Positions 1 to 7,734 of a DNA stretch of 13,106 nt are shown here, piece by piece. The notes beneath the pieces are model-generated. The model worked only from the letters and a program-made list of their open reading frames with translations, searched no databases and had not been told where the DNA came from. The translations under genes and the position numbers were made by a program. Source of the DNA: Chloroflexota bacterium (GTDB lineage Bacteria; Chloroflexota; Limnocylindria; Limnocylindrales; CSP1-4); NCBI GenBank assembly GCA_021789355.1, contig JAJYJR010000096.1, positions 1 to 13,106 on the forward strand, given 5' to 3'. The first letter of the stretch is position 1, and the number at the start of each line of letters is the position of its first letter.

Positions 1-1
1 G

Positions 2-985
2 CTCGTCGTGGGAGCGAGGCTCACTGTCAGGCAGACCGGCTACAACTGGCAGGCGTTCGCACCGACGGCGTTCAAGATCGTGGTGGACGCGGATGAGGCC
101 GAGTTGCGGCGGCCATTCGTCCAGATCGACATGCCGATTCAGGCCGATGCCGGGGCGTTCCTAGCCGAGCTTCTGCGGGCGCTCGACGCGGCAGGCTACA
201 GTCGAGAACAACACGCGGAATGGCTAACGTGGTGCAGGGGCCTGCTGACGAAGTACCCGCCCGTGCGTCCTGAGCAACGCACGACTCGGCCGCCGATCAA
301 TCCCTACCACTTCGTCGAACGGCTGTTCGAGCACCTGGATCAGGACGACGTTGTGGTCTGCGGCAATTCCTCAGCCACCATCATGCCGTTCCAGGCAGCG
401 CGGCTGCAACGCGGCCAGCGAATGTTCTCCAACTCCGGCTCCGCGAGCATGGGGTACGACCTGCCTGCGGCCGTGGGTGCCGCGGTAGCCCGGGAGGGCC
501 GCCGCGTCGTGTGCCTGGCCGGTGACGGCAGTCTGCAGCTGAACATCCAGGAACTGCAGACCGTGCGACATCACAGACTTCCGGTGAAGCTCTTCGTCAT
601 GGACAACGGCGGGTACCTCTCCATTCGCAGCTCGCAGGAGAACTTCTTCGGCGCCACCATCGGGTCAGGGCCTGACGACGGCGTGTCGTTTCCGGACTAC
701 CCTGCTGTGGCCGCTGCGTACGGCATCCCGGCCATGCACCTGGTCGAACCGGCCGCGCTTGACGAGACCATTGCCGACGCCCTTCGGGTCGACGGGCCGG
801 TCGTGTGCCATGTCGAACTGGACCCTGCGCAGGGGTTCGAACCGCGCATCAAGTCGCGCGCCATGCCCGACGGCACGATCGTCTCTCCCGGGCTCGAGGA
901 TATGTTCCCGTTCCTGGATCGAGACGAACTGGTTCTCAATATGCCGTCGCTTCTCGACCGGCCGGCCGCCCTTGCCGAGATCTAG
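2..985 (+). CDS. Thiamine-diphosphate-dependent enzyme, acetolactate-synthase-like (5' truncated)
   Basis: This is the C-terminal 327 residues of a ThDP enzyme. The reading frame is open from the left edge, so the N-terminal Pyr domain (about 200 residues) lies outside the window. The first residues (LVVGARL) read like the middle domain. The C-terminal PP domain carries the ThDP/Mg motif GDGSLQLN (from 521) followed about 25 residues later by DNGGY (from 602), then IRSSQENFFG, which is a pattern of ThDP enzymes found in sugar clusters more than of valine-pathway AHAS. Family knowledge: such enzymes decarboxylate 2-keto acids and transfer the acyl unit, for example in branched-chain sugar synthesis (YerE type). 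The cluster context suggests a sugar role, but the substrate cannot be read from the sequence. It is followed after 4 bases by the HAD gene, so the two are probably co-transcribed. Confidence 0.88.
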   Translation, partial: LVVGARLTVRQTGYNWQAFAPTAFKIVVDADEAELRRPFVQIDMPIQADAGAFLAELLRALDAAGYSREQHAEWLTWCRGLLTKYPPVRPEQRTTRPPINPYHFVERLFEHLDQDDVVVCGNSSATIMPFQAARLQRGQRMFSNSGSASMGYDLPAAVGAAVAREGRRVVCLAGDGSLQLNIQELQTVRHHRLPVKLFVMDNGGYLSIRSSQENFFGATIGSGPDDGVSFPDYPAVAAAYGIPAMHLVEPAALDETIADALRVDGPVVCHVELDPAQGFEPRIKSRAMPDGTIVSPGLEDMFPFLDRDELVLNMPSLLDRPAALAEI

Positions 986-989
986 TGAC

Positions 990-1679
990 GTGGGATCGCA
1001 GCGGTCCGCCCGATGGAGCGCGGCACTCTTCGACCTGGATGGGACGCTTGTCGACACGCGGCCAGGCGTCAGCGCCGCGATTACCGCCGCATTCACGGAG
1101 GTAACCGGCGCAGATGTTCCGGCGGGACAAGCCGACCTGAGCCTGCCGCTCGACGAGATGATCGTCAGCGCATCGCCCGCAGCTTCGTGCGAACTTCGCG
1201 AGCAGCTCTCGACAGCCTTCCGGCGAGCGTACGACTCGAACTTCTGGTCATCGGTCCGCTTGTATCCGGGGGCCGAGGCATGCCTGCGGGATCTCCAGCA
1301 GGCCGGAGTGCGCGTGTTCGTGGTCACCAACAAGCGGGACATCGCCGCCAGGCGGCTGCTTGAGCATGTTCGTCTGGCACGCTATCTCGAAGGCATCGTT
1401 GGGCAGCCGGACACGGGAAGCCCGCTGCCCAAGGCCGAGCTCGCCGAGCGGTGCATTGCCGACGCCGGACTGGATCCCTGCAGGACCGTCGTTGTCGGTG
1501 ACTCGACCATCGACGCGGCCATGGCGACTTCGTGGAGCATGCCGTTCATTGCCGTGACTTCCGGCGCCGGCCCTCTGGTACCCCGGAGGACTGATGAGCT
1601 GCGGCTGGAGGCTGCCACTCTGGCGGATGCAGCCGCAACGATACTGACCCCGTTCCAGGGAGGAACTCGTGAACCGTGA
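990..1679 (+). CDS. HAD-superfamily hydrolase (phosphoglycolate-phosphatase-like sugar phosphatase)
   Basis: This 229-residue protein has all four HAD motifs: motif I FDLDGT (nucleophile Asp15, Asp17), motif II VVTN (Thr113), motif III Lys148 in LPKAE, and motif IV VVVGDSTID (Asp171, Asp175). A helical cap lies between motifs I and II (about residues 25-100), as in Gph/PGMB-type phosphatases. GTG at 990 was chosen because it lies 4 bases after the preceding stop and places motif I at the usual distance from the N-terminus; longer versions would overlap the ThDP gene. It has no strong ribosome site and is probably coupled to the gene before it. Next to a NeuB-type synthase, a plausible job is dephosphorylating the keto-sugar phosphate product, as in the NANP pathway; this is inferred from context. 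The 3' end overlaps neuB by 11 bases. Confidence 0.87.
   Translation: MGSQRSARWSAALFDLDGTLVDTRPGVSAAITAAFTEVTGADVPAGQADLSLPLDEMIVSASPAASCELREQLSTAFRRAYDSNFWSSVRLYPGAEACLRDLQQAGVRVFVVTNKRDIAARRLLEHVRLARYLEGIVGQPDTGSPLPKAELAERCIADAGLDPCRTVVVGDSTIDAAMATSWSMPFIAVTSGAGPLVPRRTDELRLEAATLADAAATILTPFQGGTREP
1657..1664 (+). promoter_or_regulatory. Strong ribosome binding site for the NeuB-family gene
   Basis: The sequence AGGGAGGA lies 4 bases before the GTG at 1669 and inside the end of the HAD gene. It fixes the GTG as the start and shows that the synthase has its own translation signal in the operon. Confidence 0.75.
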
Positions 1680-2748
1680 CATCTTCGAAGACCTGTTCGT
1701 CCTCGAGGTTGCCAACAACCACTGGGGCAGCGTCGAGCGTGGGCTGAAGATCATCACCACGTACTCCCGGATCGTGCGCTTCAACAACGTTCGGGCCGCT
1801 ATGAAGCTGCAGTTCCGGGACGTGGACCGATTCATCCACCGGGACTTCAGGGACCGCAGCGACATTCGGTACATCAAGAAGACTCTGGACACACGGATGA
1901 GCGCCGAGGACTACGGTGTCCTGGTTGACGCCATACGCAGGGCTGGCTGCGTCACCATGGCCTCGCCGTTCGATGAAGCCTCGGTTGATCTGTGCCAGGA
2001 ACTGGGCGTCCAGGTGCTCAAGATTGCGAGCTCCGACGGCAACGACTGGATGCTCATCGAGAAGATCGCCACGGCGAAGAAGCCGGTCATCGTGTCGACG
2101 GGCGGCAGTTCGCTCAAGGACATCGACGATCTCGTCACGTTCTTCGAAAACAGGAACATTCCTCTCGCCATCAACCACTGCGTCTCGCTGTACCCGAGCG
2201 AGAACAGCGAACTCCAGCTGAACCAGATCGACTTCCTCGTCAGGCGCTACCCCAATCACACGATCGGATGGTCGTCACACGAGTACCGCGACTGGGTTTC
2301 GTCCGTGACCATCGCGTATGCGAAAGGTGCGCGAACATTCGAGCGTCACGTGGACATCGAGGAAGGCGACCACCCCGTTTCGCCCTACTGCTCGCTTCCA
2401 GAGCAGGTCGACGCGTGGTTCAAGGCGTGGAAGGGCGCCAAGGAGATGTGCGGGCCTCCGGGCGAGGCGTGGCGCGTCAGCTCGCGGCGCGAGATCGAGT
2501 ACCTGGACTCGCTCGTCCGAGGTGTCTACGCCGCCCGTGATCTCCCGAAGGGTCACGCGCTGCGGGATGAGGACGTGTACCTGGCGATACCGCTCCAGCG
2601 CGGGCAGATCTCCTGTCGGGAACTGATGCGCGGTGAGATACTGCTCCGGGACGTCTGCGCCGACGAGCCGGTCGGGATCGGCGACATCGACAGCCCCTAC
2701 GCCAACAACGACGAGTTGAAACAAGTGATCCTCGACCGGGGACTCTGA
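1669..2748 (+). CDS. NeuB-family keto-sugar acid synthase with C-terminal SAF domain
   Basis: This 359-residue protein matches the N-acetylneuraminate/legionaminate synthase family, which condenses phosphoenolpyruvate with an aldose. It has a TIM barrel (about residues 8-255) followed by a SAF/antifreeze-like domain (about 283-342, RGVYAARDLPKG). The family landmarks are visible: Lys46, the MASPFD strand (97-102), Lys118 in VLKIASSD, STGG (143-146), NHCVSLYP (169-176), and the two metal-binding His residues in GWSSHE (His204) and FERH (His227, with Glu225). The position of the catalytic Glu in KIGSGE of sialic acid synthases reads Asp123 here (KIASSD), and the usual Asn of the TNxYP motif reads Ser. 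The substrate may therefore not be ManNAc. No CMP-sugar synthetase is in the window. It is followed after 4 bases by the RmlC-like gene. Confidence 0.85.
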   Translation: MNRDIFEDLFVLEVANNHWGSVERGLKIITTYSRIVRFNNVRAAMKLQFRDVDRFIHRDFRDRSDIRYIKKTLDTRMSAEDYGVLVDAIRRAGCVTMASPFDEASVDLCQELGVQVLKIASSDGNDWMLIEKIATAKKPVIVSTGGSSLKDIDDLVTFFENRNIPLAINHCVSLYPSENSELQLNQIDFLVRRYPNHTIGWSSHEYRDWVSSVTIAYAKGARTFERHVDIEEGDHPVSPYCSLPEQVDAWFKAWKGAKEMCGPPGEAWRVSSRREIEYLDSLVRGVYAARDLPKGHALRDEDVYLAIPLQRGQISCRELMRGEILLRDVCADEPVGIGDIDSPYANNDELKQVILDRGL

Positions 2749-2752
2749 CAGC

Positions 2753-3319
2753 ATGAATGAGTCGGGCGGAATGGCCGCCGAAGAACTCGTCCTGCCAGGC
2801 TGCCAGTCGATTACAGCTCTGTCAGCCTCTGACCCGAGAGGTCATTTCACGAAGGTCTTTTCTGCTAACCAATCGGATGCTCTCCTGCTCGGCGAGGTCT
2901 TCTACACCGTGTCGGCGCTCGGGGTCCTCAGGGGGATGCACTTGCAGGAGCCGCCGTACGCGCAACACAAGCTCGTCTTCTGCTTGTCCGGGATTGCGTA
3001 CGATGTCTTGGTCGACCTGCGCGTGGGATCGCCGACGTATGGCGGGCTCTACGAGACCGTGCTCTCCCCTTCGAATGGGACCGCTCTGCTGGTAGCACCC
3101 GGCGTCGCCCACGGTTTCATGGCGCTCGACGATGAGACGATCATGATCTACTGCACGACGAGCGTGCACGCGGCGGAGTCTGATCGCGGTGTTCATTGGA
3201 CGACGGTCGGGGCGTCATGGCCGATGGAACCGACGGTAGTATCGGAACGAGACCGAGCACTGCCCGCGCTCGCGGATTACCGCTCTCCGTTTCGGTTCCA
3301 GCACGGAGCCGGCCGGTGA
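2753..3319 (+). CDS. RmlC-like cupin, dTDP-4-keto-sugar 3,5-epimerase family
   Basis: This is a 188-residue protein of the usual RmlC length. It begins with a DPRGHFTKVF stretch (residues 28-36), then LRGMH with the catalytic-base His63, QHKLV (Lys73), DVLVDLR (Asp88), and VAPGVAHGF (His120), which together define the RmlC cupin. The loop before ESDRGVHW normally carries an aromatic acid/base Tyr (TDYY in RmlC) but reads TTSV here, and the usual W-N-D-P end of that segment is missing. The enzyme may therefore be a C3-only epimerase, act on another substrate, or be an isomerase. The ATG at 2753 follows the NeuB stop by 4 bases; a second ATG at 2771 is also possible. The stop overlaps the next gene's GTG (GTGA), indicating translational coupling. 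Confidence 0.8.
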   Translation: MNESGGMAAEELVLPGCQSITALSASDPRGHFTKVFSANQSDALLLGEVFYTVSALGVLRGMHLQEPPYAQHKLVFCLSGIAYDVLVDLRVGSPTYGGLYETVLSPSNGTALLVAPGVAHGFMALDDETIMIYCTTSVHAAESDRGVHWTTVGASWPMEPTVVSERDRALPALADYRSPFRFQHGAGR

Positions 3320-4239
3320 CATCTGAGCCGTGCACGCCGCGCGTGCTCGTTCTCGGCGGGGCCGGCTTCATGGGCAGTCGCTTGGTGCGCGCACTGCGGG
3401 CTCGGGGCTGGAGCGTGAGGCCCGTGCACCGGTCTCTCGGGAATCCGCTGGCGGGTGAGGCGGATGGCCATATCGAGAGCATCAGTTGGAGCGGTGACCT
3501 CGACACCCTATCGGCGGAGTTCGAGTCGCACCGACCCGACTTGGTCATCCTCCTGGCGGCTCACTTCGTCGCGGCGCACGGCCCGCGCGACGTGGATCCC
3601 CTGCTTGTCGCCAACGTGCGAGATCCAACGATTGTCATGGAGGCGGCACGCCTGACGGGCGTGAAGCGGCTTGTGACGGCGGGCAGCTTTTGGGAAGAAC
3701 GCTCCCCCGACGACCCGGAACCTGTGGACCTGTACGCGGCGACACGTTCCGCTGCGAAGGTCCTCCTGCGCTACTACGCGACAGCCAACGACTGGGCCGT
3801 CGTTCATCTCCGCGTCAGCGATCTGTACGGGCCGAGCGATCCCCGCCGCAAGCTGTTCCACTTCCTGCGGGGTGCAGCCCTCACCGGCAAGCCGTTGCCG
3901 ATGAGCCCCGGGGAGCAACTCATCGATCTGGTGCACGTGGACGACGCGGTCGACGCGTTCCTGCTGGCGGCGGAACGAGTGGTGAACGAACAGTCGTCGC
4001 GCTTCGAAGAGTTCGGCATTTTCACGCACTCGCCACGGTCGCTGCGGGCCGTCGTGGCGCTGTACGAGGACGTCATCCAGCGCCCGGTACCGATCGACTG
4101 GGGTGGGCGGCCGTACCGCGAACGGGAGGTCATGGTGCCCAAGGCCATCCCGACTATTCCTGGATGGCGGCCGCGATTCGCGCTCGCGGATGGCCTTCGC
4201 GACATGGAGGAGAGTCCGGGCGGGCTCCTTTGCACATGA
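3316..4239 (+). CDS. Extended SDR, NAD-dependent epimerase/dehydratase for nucleotide sugars
   Basis: This 307-residue protein has the N-terminal Rossmann motif VLVLGGAGFMGSRL (glycine-rich GGAGFMG at residues 14-20). The active-site region follows a TAGSFWEE segment and reads DLYAATRSAAK, with Tyr140. The family's active-site Lys (YxxxK) is Arg144 here; the codon is CGT. LIDLVHVDDAVDAF downstream is the typical extended-SDR substrate-domain motif. GTG at 3316 was chosen because GGAG lies at 3305-3308 with 7 bases spacing, because it overlaps the preceding stop as GTGA, and because it places the Rossmann motif at the N-terminus; an upstream in-frame start at 3196 would add 40 residues overlapping the previous gene. 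Its likely role is reduction, epimerisation or dehydration of an NDP-sugar. It overlaps the next gene by ATGA. Confidence 0.85.
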   Translation: MTSEPCTPRVLVLGGAGFMGSRLVRALRARGWSVRPVHRSLGNPLAGEADGHIESISWSGDLDTLSAEFESHRPDLVILLAAHFVAAHGPRDVDPLLVANVRDPTIVMEAARLTGVKRLVTAGSFWEERSPDDPEPVDLYAATRSAAKVLLRYYATANDWAVVHLRVSDLYGPSDPRRKLFHFLRGAALTGKPLPMSPGEQLIDLVHVDDAVDAFLLAAERVVNEQSSRFEEFGIFTHSPRSLRAVVALYEDVIQRPVPIDWGGRPYREREVMVPKAIPTIPGWRPRFALADGLRDMEESPGGLLCT

Positions 4240-5240
4240 ACGCCGCGCACTCCGGCGATCGGGCACCCTCGGTCACAGTCGGTATCCCGACGATAGGGCG
4301 CCCGGCGATGCTGAGGCGCGCGATCGCGAGCGTACTTGCCCAGACCTACCCGGACTGGGAGGTCATCGTCTCGGACAATGCGTCCCAAGTGGACGTTCGG
4401 GCGGACATCGAAGCGCTACGCGACGCGAGGCTTCACTACCAGCGTCACGACACGCGCCTGACGATGACCGACAACTGGAACAGCTGCCTCGCGTCGGCGC
4501 GTGGCGAGTACTTCCTGCTCTTATCGGATGACGATGTGTTGCGGACCGACGCGTTGGAACGCTTGGTCAATGCGTTCCACGATGGCGACCCAGAACGCAA
4601 CACTAGGGTGGCGTTCTGCTACGGTCAGACTGAGCTTGTCGACAAGACGGGCCGTCCACTCTGGAGGACATTCCGCGGAGCGAGAGAGGAGTCGGTGCTC
4701 GCCTTCTACCATGGATGGCTCACCCACCGGCGGGCGACCTATCCATCCGGGACGCTCTTGCGGACGCGAGACATCAGGTCGGTCGGTGGTTATGACGGCG
4801 ATCGTTTCGGTGCAGCCGCGGACATCGGTGCGGCAATGCAGATCGCTGTTGCCCGGGGGATGGTGCGCTACGTCGACAGCGTCGTTTGTCGCTACACAGA
4901 GCATGAGACCAACGTCTCCCACGACATCGATCCCGCCCACTGGGCCGAGACCCTGCGAGAGATTGGCAAAGTGGTCGAAGCTGGGAGCGGGCTGGCCCAG
5001 ACTCAACTGGCTACCCTCCAACGGGAGTTGCGCAACTTCGAAGCCTATCTCGTCATGGATTTCGTGGCTAAGCACGTTCTTGCATCAGGTGGTAGGACGG
5101 TCGATGCATGGTCAGCGGCCGACCGGGCCCGGGCCGCCGTAGTCGGCACGTCCAGCCCTCGACCCCGGGCTAGGATGGCGGCTAAGCTCGCATACCTTGC
5201 CGTTCAGTCGGTGCTTCAGCGCCTAGCGCCGCCACGGTGA
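4236..5240 (+). CDS. Family 2 glycosyltransferase
   Basis: This 334-residue GT-A protein starts with VTVGIPTIGRPAMLRRAI and SVLAQTYPDWEVIVSDNAS (residues 13-50), the nucleotide-binding half of GT2 enzymes. The metal/UDP motif follows as FLLLSDDD (Asp98-Asp100). TLLRTRDIRSVGGYD and a later ADIGAAMQIA segment fit the acceptor half. No membrane segment is seen, so it is probably a peripheral enzyme at the inner face of the membrane that adds a sugar to a lipid-linked glycan. The ATG at 4236 overlaps the SDR stop (ATGA); its ribosome site is weak, so coupling is likely. The same frame is open upstream to 3690, but that part runs through the SDR gene and is Arg/Pro-rich shadow. The stop overlaps the flippase start (GTGA). 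Confidence 0.88.
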   Translation: MNAAHSGDRAPSVTVGIPTIGRPAMLRRAIASVLAQTYPDWEVIVSDNASQVDVRADIEALRDARLHYQRHDTRLTMTDNWNSCLASARGEYFLLLSDDDVLRTDALERLVNAFHDGDPERNTRVAFCYGQTELVDKTGRPLWRTFRGAREESVLAFYHGWLTHRRATYPSGTLLRTRDIRSVGGYDGDRFGAAADIGAAMQIAVARGMVRYVDSVVCRYTEHETNVSHDIDPAHWAETLREIGKVVEAGSGLAQTQLATLQRELRNFEAYLVMDFVAKHVLASGGRTVDAWSAADRARAAVVGTSSPRPRARMAAKLAYLAVQSVLQRLAPPR

Positions 5241-6553
5241 GAAGGCGGTCCGGAACCTTGGCTCGGCCGCCAACGGAGACGTCCCGTTTCGCGCGAGTCG
5301 GCATCCTGATGCTCGCCAGCCAAGTGCTCGCGGGCTTCCTCTCCTACGCGCTCCAGATCTCCATGGGTCGGATGCTGTCGGCGCAGTACTACGGTCTGTT
5401 CGCGGCGCTGGTCGGCGTCTTCAACATTGCCGCAATGCCGCTCGCGGCGCTCTTCGCGGTTGTCACGCGCTCCGTTGCAGTGGAGTTCGGACGGCACGAC
5501 ATGCAGGCGGTGGCGCAGATCCAGCGACGGGCAATTCGGGAGATCGCAGCCGGTGGCATGGTAATCCTCGCCGTGGCGATGATATCGGCCGGCCTGGTGG
5601 CGCGACTGCTCGGGAGCGTATCGCCATGGCCCATCCTCATGCTGTGGGTTGCGATCGGAGTGACCGCCCTCTATGGCCTGTGGGGCGCCGTCCTGCAGGG
5701 GATCCATCGCTTTGTTGCGGTTGCCAGCATAAACACAGCAATGAACGGTCTCAAGCTCGTGTCCTGCGTCGCGTTGGTCGCGCTGGGATTCGGGGTGTCT
5801 GGCGCGGTGCTGGGCATACTCATCTCGTCAGTGCTGGGCGGGGTAGCGGTCCTGATCGTCGTTGGCCGTCGTGTCCCCAGGGCCGGTGGCGACAGTCCGG
5901 GGCAATCGCTGCTCAGATCCAAGCCCGCCCTCGCATTGGCTGTGAGCAATCTGGCCTTCGTCGGTGCGACGCAGTTCGATTACGTCATCGTCCGCATGTT
6001 CTGCTCACCCAGCGAGGCTGGCCTCTACGCCGCGGCTGCGGTACTGGCGAAGTCCGTTCTCTGGCTCCCCGTCGGAATCGTCGTGGTGCTGTTTCCGACC
6101 GTCGCATCCGTCGAGGGCAACCGAGGTGGCAGCCGCCAGTTCCTATATCTGAGCTTGGGCATGGCCGTGGCCACATCCGGCGGCTTGGCGATCGTGCTTG
6201 CCGTATTCGCGGATGTCTGGACACGAGTGCTGTATGGTCCGTCCTTCGTTGGGGCTGGAGAGTATCTCCGGTGGCTGAGCCTCATTTACGTTCCGATGGC
6301 CCTCGTGCTCATCGTCGACAATTACTATCTGGCGATGAACAGGGCGAGGTTCATCCCGTTCTACGCGGCCGCAATCGTCGCGGAGGTTGTCACGTTCTTG
6401 TTGCCGCACGGCACGCCGACGAGGCTTGTCTTGGTGCTCGCGCTCGCCTCCATGGCGTGTCTGCTATGGGCGATATGGATCCTGATCGAGCGGACGTCCG
6501 TGCCTGGCACGGGAGAACCGCGCCAGACTCGTCTCGCTCGCTGGCTCGGCTGA
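5237..6553 (+). CDS. Wzx-type polysaccharide flippase (MOP superfamily)
   Basis: This is a 438-residue, strongly hydrophobic protein with about 12 predicted membrane helices, beginning at about residue 16 (RVGILMLASQVLAGFLSYAL) and ending near residue 425. A Gly/Arg-containing loop follows the first helices (GRMLSAQYYGLFAAL), as in the polysaccharide_synt/Wzx family. The size is typical. Family role: moves lipid-linked oligosaccharide units across the cytoplasmic membrane. It is the last gene of the plus-strand operon. The GTG start at 5237 overlaps the glycosyltransferase stop. A different MOP transporter is possible, but the operon supports Wzx. Confidence 0.87.
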   Translation: MRRRSGTLARPPTETSRFARVGILMLASQVLAGFLSYALQISMGRMLSAQYYGLFAALVGVFNIAAMPLAALFAVVTRSVAVEFGRHDMQAVAQIQRRAIREIAAGGMVILAVAMISAGLVARLLGSVSPWPILMLWVAIGVTALYGLWGAVLQGIHRFVAVASINTAMNGLKLVSCVALVALGFGVSGAVLGILISSVLGGVAVLIVVGRRVPRAGGDSPGQSLLRSKPALALAVSNLAFVGATQFDYVIVRMFCSPSEAGLYAAAAVLAKSVLWLPVGIVVVLFPTVASVEGNRGGSRQFLYLSLGMAVATSGGLAIVLAVFADVWTRVLYGPSFVGAGEYLRWLSLIYVPMALVLIVDNYYLAMNRARFIPFYAAAIVAEVVTFLLPHGTPTRLVLVLALASMACLLWAIWILIERTSVPGTGEPRQTRLARWLG

Positions 6554-6565
6554 ACAGCTCAGCCG
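6547..6565. terminator. Hairpin shared by two convergent stop codons, candidate bidirectional terminator
   Basis: A perfect 7-bp stem (CGGCTGA at 6547-6553 and TCAGCCG at 6559-6565) encloses a 5-base loop. The TGA stop of the plus-strand flippase is in one arm and the TGA of the minus-strand glycosyltransferase is in the other. No T-run follows on either strand, so rho-independent termination is not certain. Confidence 0.45.
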
Positions 6566-7734
6566 GGCTGGGATACCCCGATCACCGAGTCTCGGTCGTG
6601 CGCAGCCGTGTCGGGGGATTCGTGTCCCGGCCGCCCGACCGCGGCCTCCTCGCCGAGGGGACGGGGCCCTACGAGGCTGGGTCGCCGGCGAGCGCGCACG
6701 GTGCGTGGCTCATCGAACCCGATCCGCTCCCTCTCGACGACGAGCGGCCGCCTGTGGACCTGCGTGTGGATCGAGCCGATGTACTCCCCGAGGAGCCCGA
6801 CGAAGAAGAGCTGCACGGCACCGAGGAAATACACGCCGATGACCAGTGGGGCCAGGCCGAGGTCGAACGTCTGCCACCAGGCGAGCTTCAGGATCAGGTA
6901 GGCCAGCGCGACCAGCAGCGCGAACACCGAGAGGACGAACCCGGCCATCGTGGCGAGGCGCAGGGGGACCTTGGAGTGACTGGTGACGCCCAGCATGGCT
7001 ATGTCATAGAGCGTGAAGAAGTTGTTCTTCGTGTGGCCGTGTGCCCGCGCGGGCTGGAGGTACGTGATCTCCGCTCGCTCGTACCCGAAGTCGCTGACGA
7101 GCCCGCGGAAGTACGGGTACTGCTCGTCTGTGGCCCGGAACTGCTCGATCACCTCCCGGTCGTAGAGGCCGAACCCGGTGAAGTTGTGGACCAGCTCGAC
7201 GTCCGAGGACAGCTTGGCCACGAGCCAGTAGTAGAGCCGCCGCACCCGGTACATGGCCCAGGACTCGTGGCTGCCGTTCTTCACGCCGATGACGACCTTG
7301 TAGCCCTCCTCCCACTTCCGCACGAACTGGGGGATCAGCTCTGGAGGGTCCTGGAGGTCAGCGACGATGCTGATGACTGCGTCCCCACGCGCCTGCAGGA
7401 ACGCGTGGTATGGCGACCGGATGTGCCCGAAGTTGCGCGTGTTGACGATGACCTTGACCCGATGGTCTTCCGCCGCGAGCTCCCGCAGGATCGCGACCGT
7501 CCGGTCCGTCGAGGCGTTGTCGATGAACAGGTGCTCGTAGTCGTACCCGGGCAGCGTCTCCATCACGGCCCGGACCTGCCGGTAGACCTCGCGGACGTTC
7601 TCTTCCTCATTGAAGCAGGGCGTGAGGATGGTCAGCAGCGGCAACCCCACGCCGCCGTGCGACCCGGCCTCTCTGCCAGACACTGCACGCCCGATCGGGG
7701 CCGCCTCGCTTCCACTCTGCGATCCGGGCACCAT
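6559..7734 (-). CDS. GtrB/DPM1-like polyprenyl-phosphate glycosyltransferase, membrane anchored
   Basis: This is a 391-residue GT2 enzyme. The GT-A domain starts with LLTILTPCFNEEENV (about residues 33-47), followed by FIDNASTDRT (70-79), the metal motif VADLQD (Asp126, Asp129) and the HNFTGFGLYDREVI acceptor segment (from 183). Two membrane helices lie at about 260-283 and 293-316, ending in LGEYIG, as in GtrB, ArnC and DPM-like enzymes that load a sugar onto undecaprenyl or dolichyl phosphate. A hydrophilic tail of about 60 residues rich in Arg and Pro is extra compared with short GtrB proteins. ATG at 7734 was chosen over GTG at 7737: a G-rich ribosome site (7738-7746) abuts the GTG but is suitably spaced for the ATG, and the ATG overlaps the upstream gtrA-like stop as TGATG. 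Confidence 0.87.
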   Translation of the reverse strand: MVPGSQSGSEAAPIGRAVSGREAGSHGGVGLPLLTILTPCFNEEENVREVYRQVRAVMETLPGYDYEHLFIDNASTDRTVAILRELAAEDHRVKVIVNTRNFGHIRSPYHAFLQARGDAVISIVADLQDPPELIPQFVRKWEEGYKVVIGVKNGSHESWAMYRVRRLYYWLVAKLSSDVELVHNFTGFGLYDREVIEQFRATDEQYPYFRGLVSDFGYERAEITYLQPARAHGHTKNNFFTLYDIAMLGVTSHSKVPLRLATMAGFVLSVFALLVALAYLILKLAWWQTFDLGLAPLVIGVYFLGAVQLFFVGLLGEYIGSIHTQVHRRPLVVERERIGFDEPRTVRARRRPSLVGPRPLGEEAAVGRPGHESPDTAAHDRDSVIGVSQPG

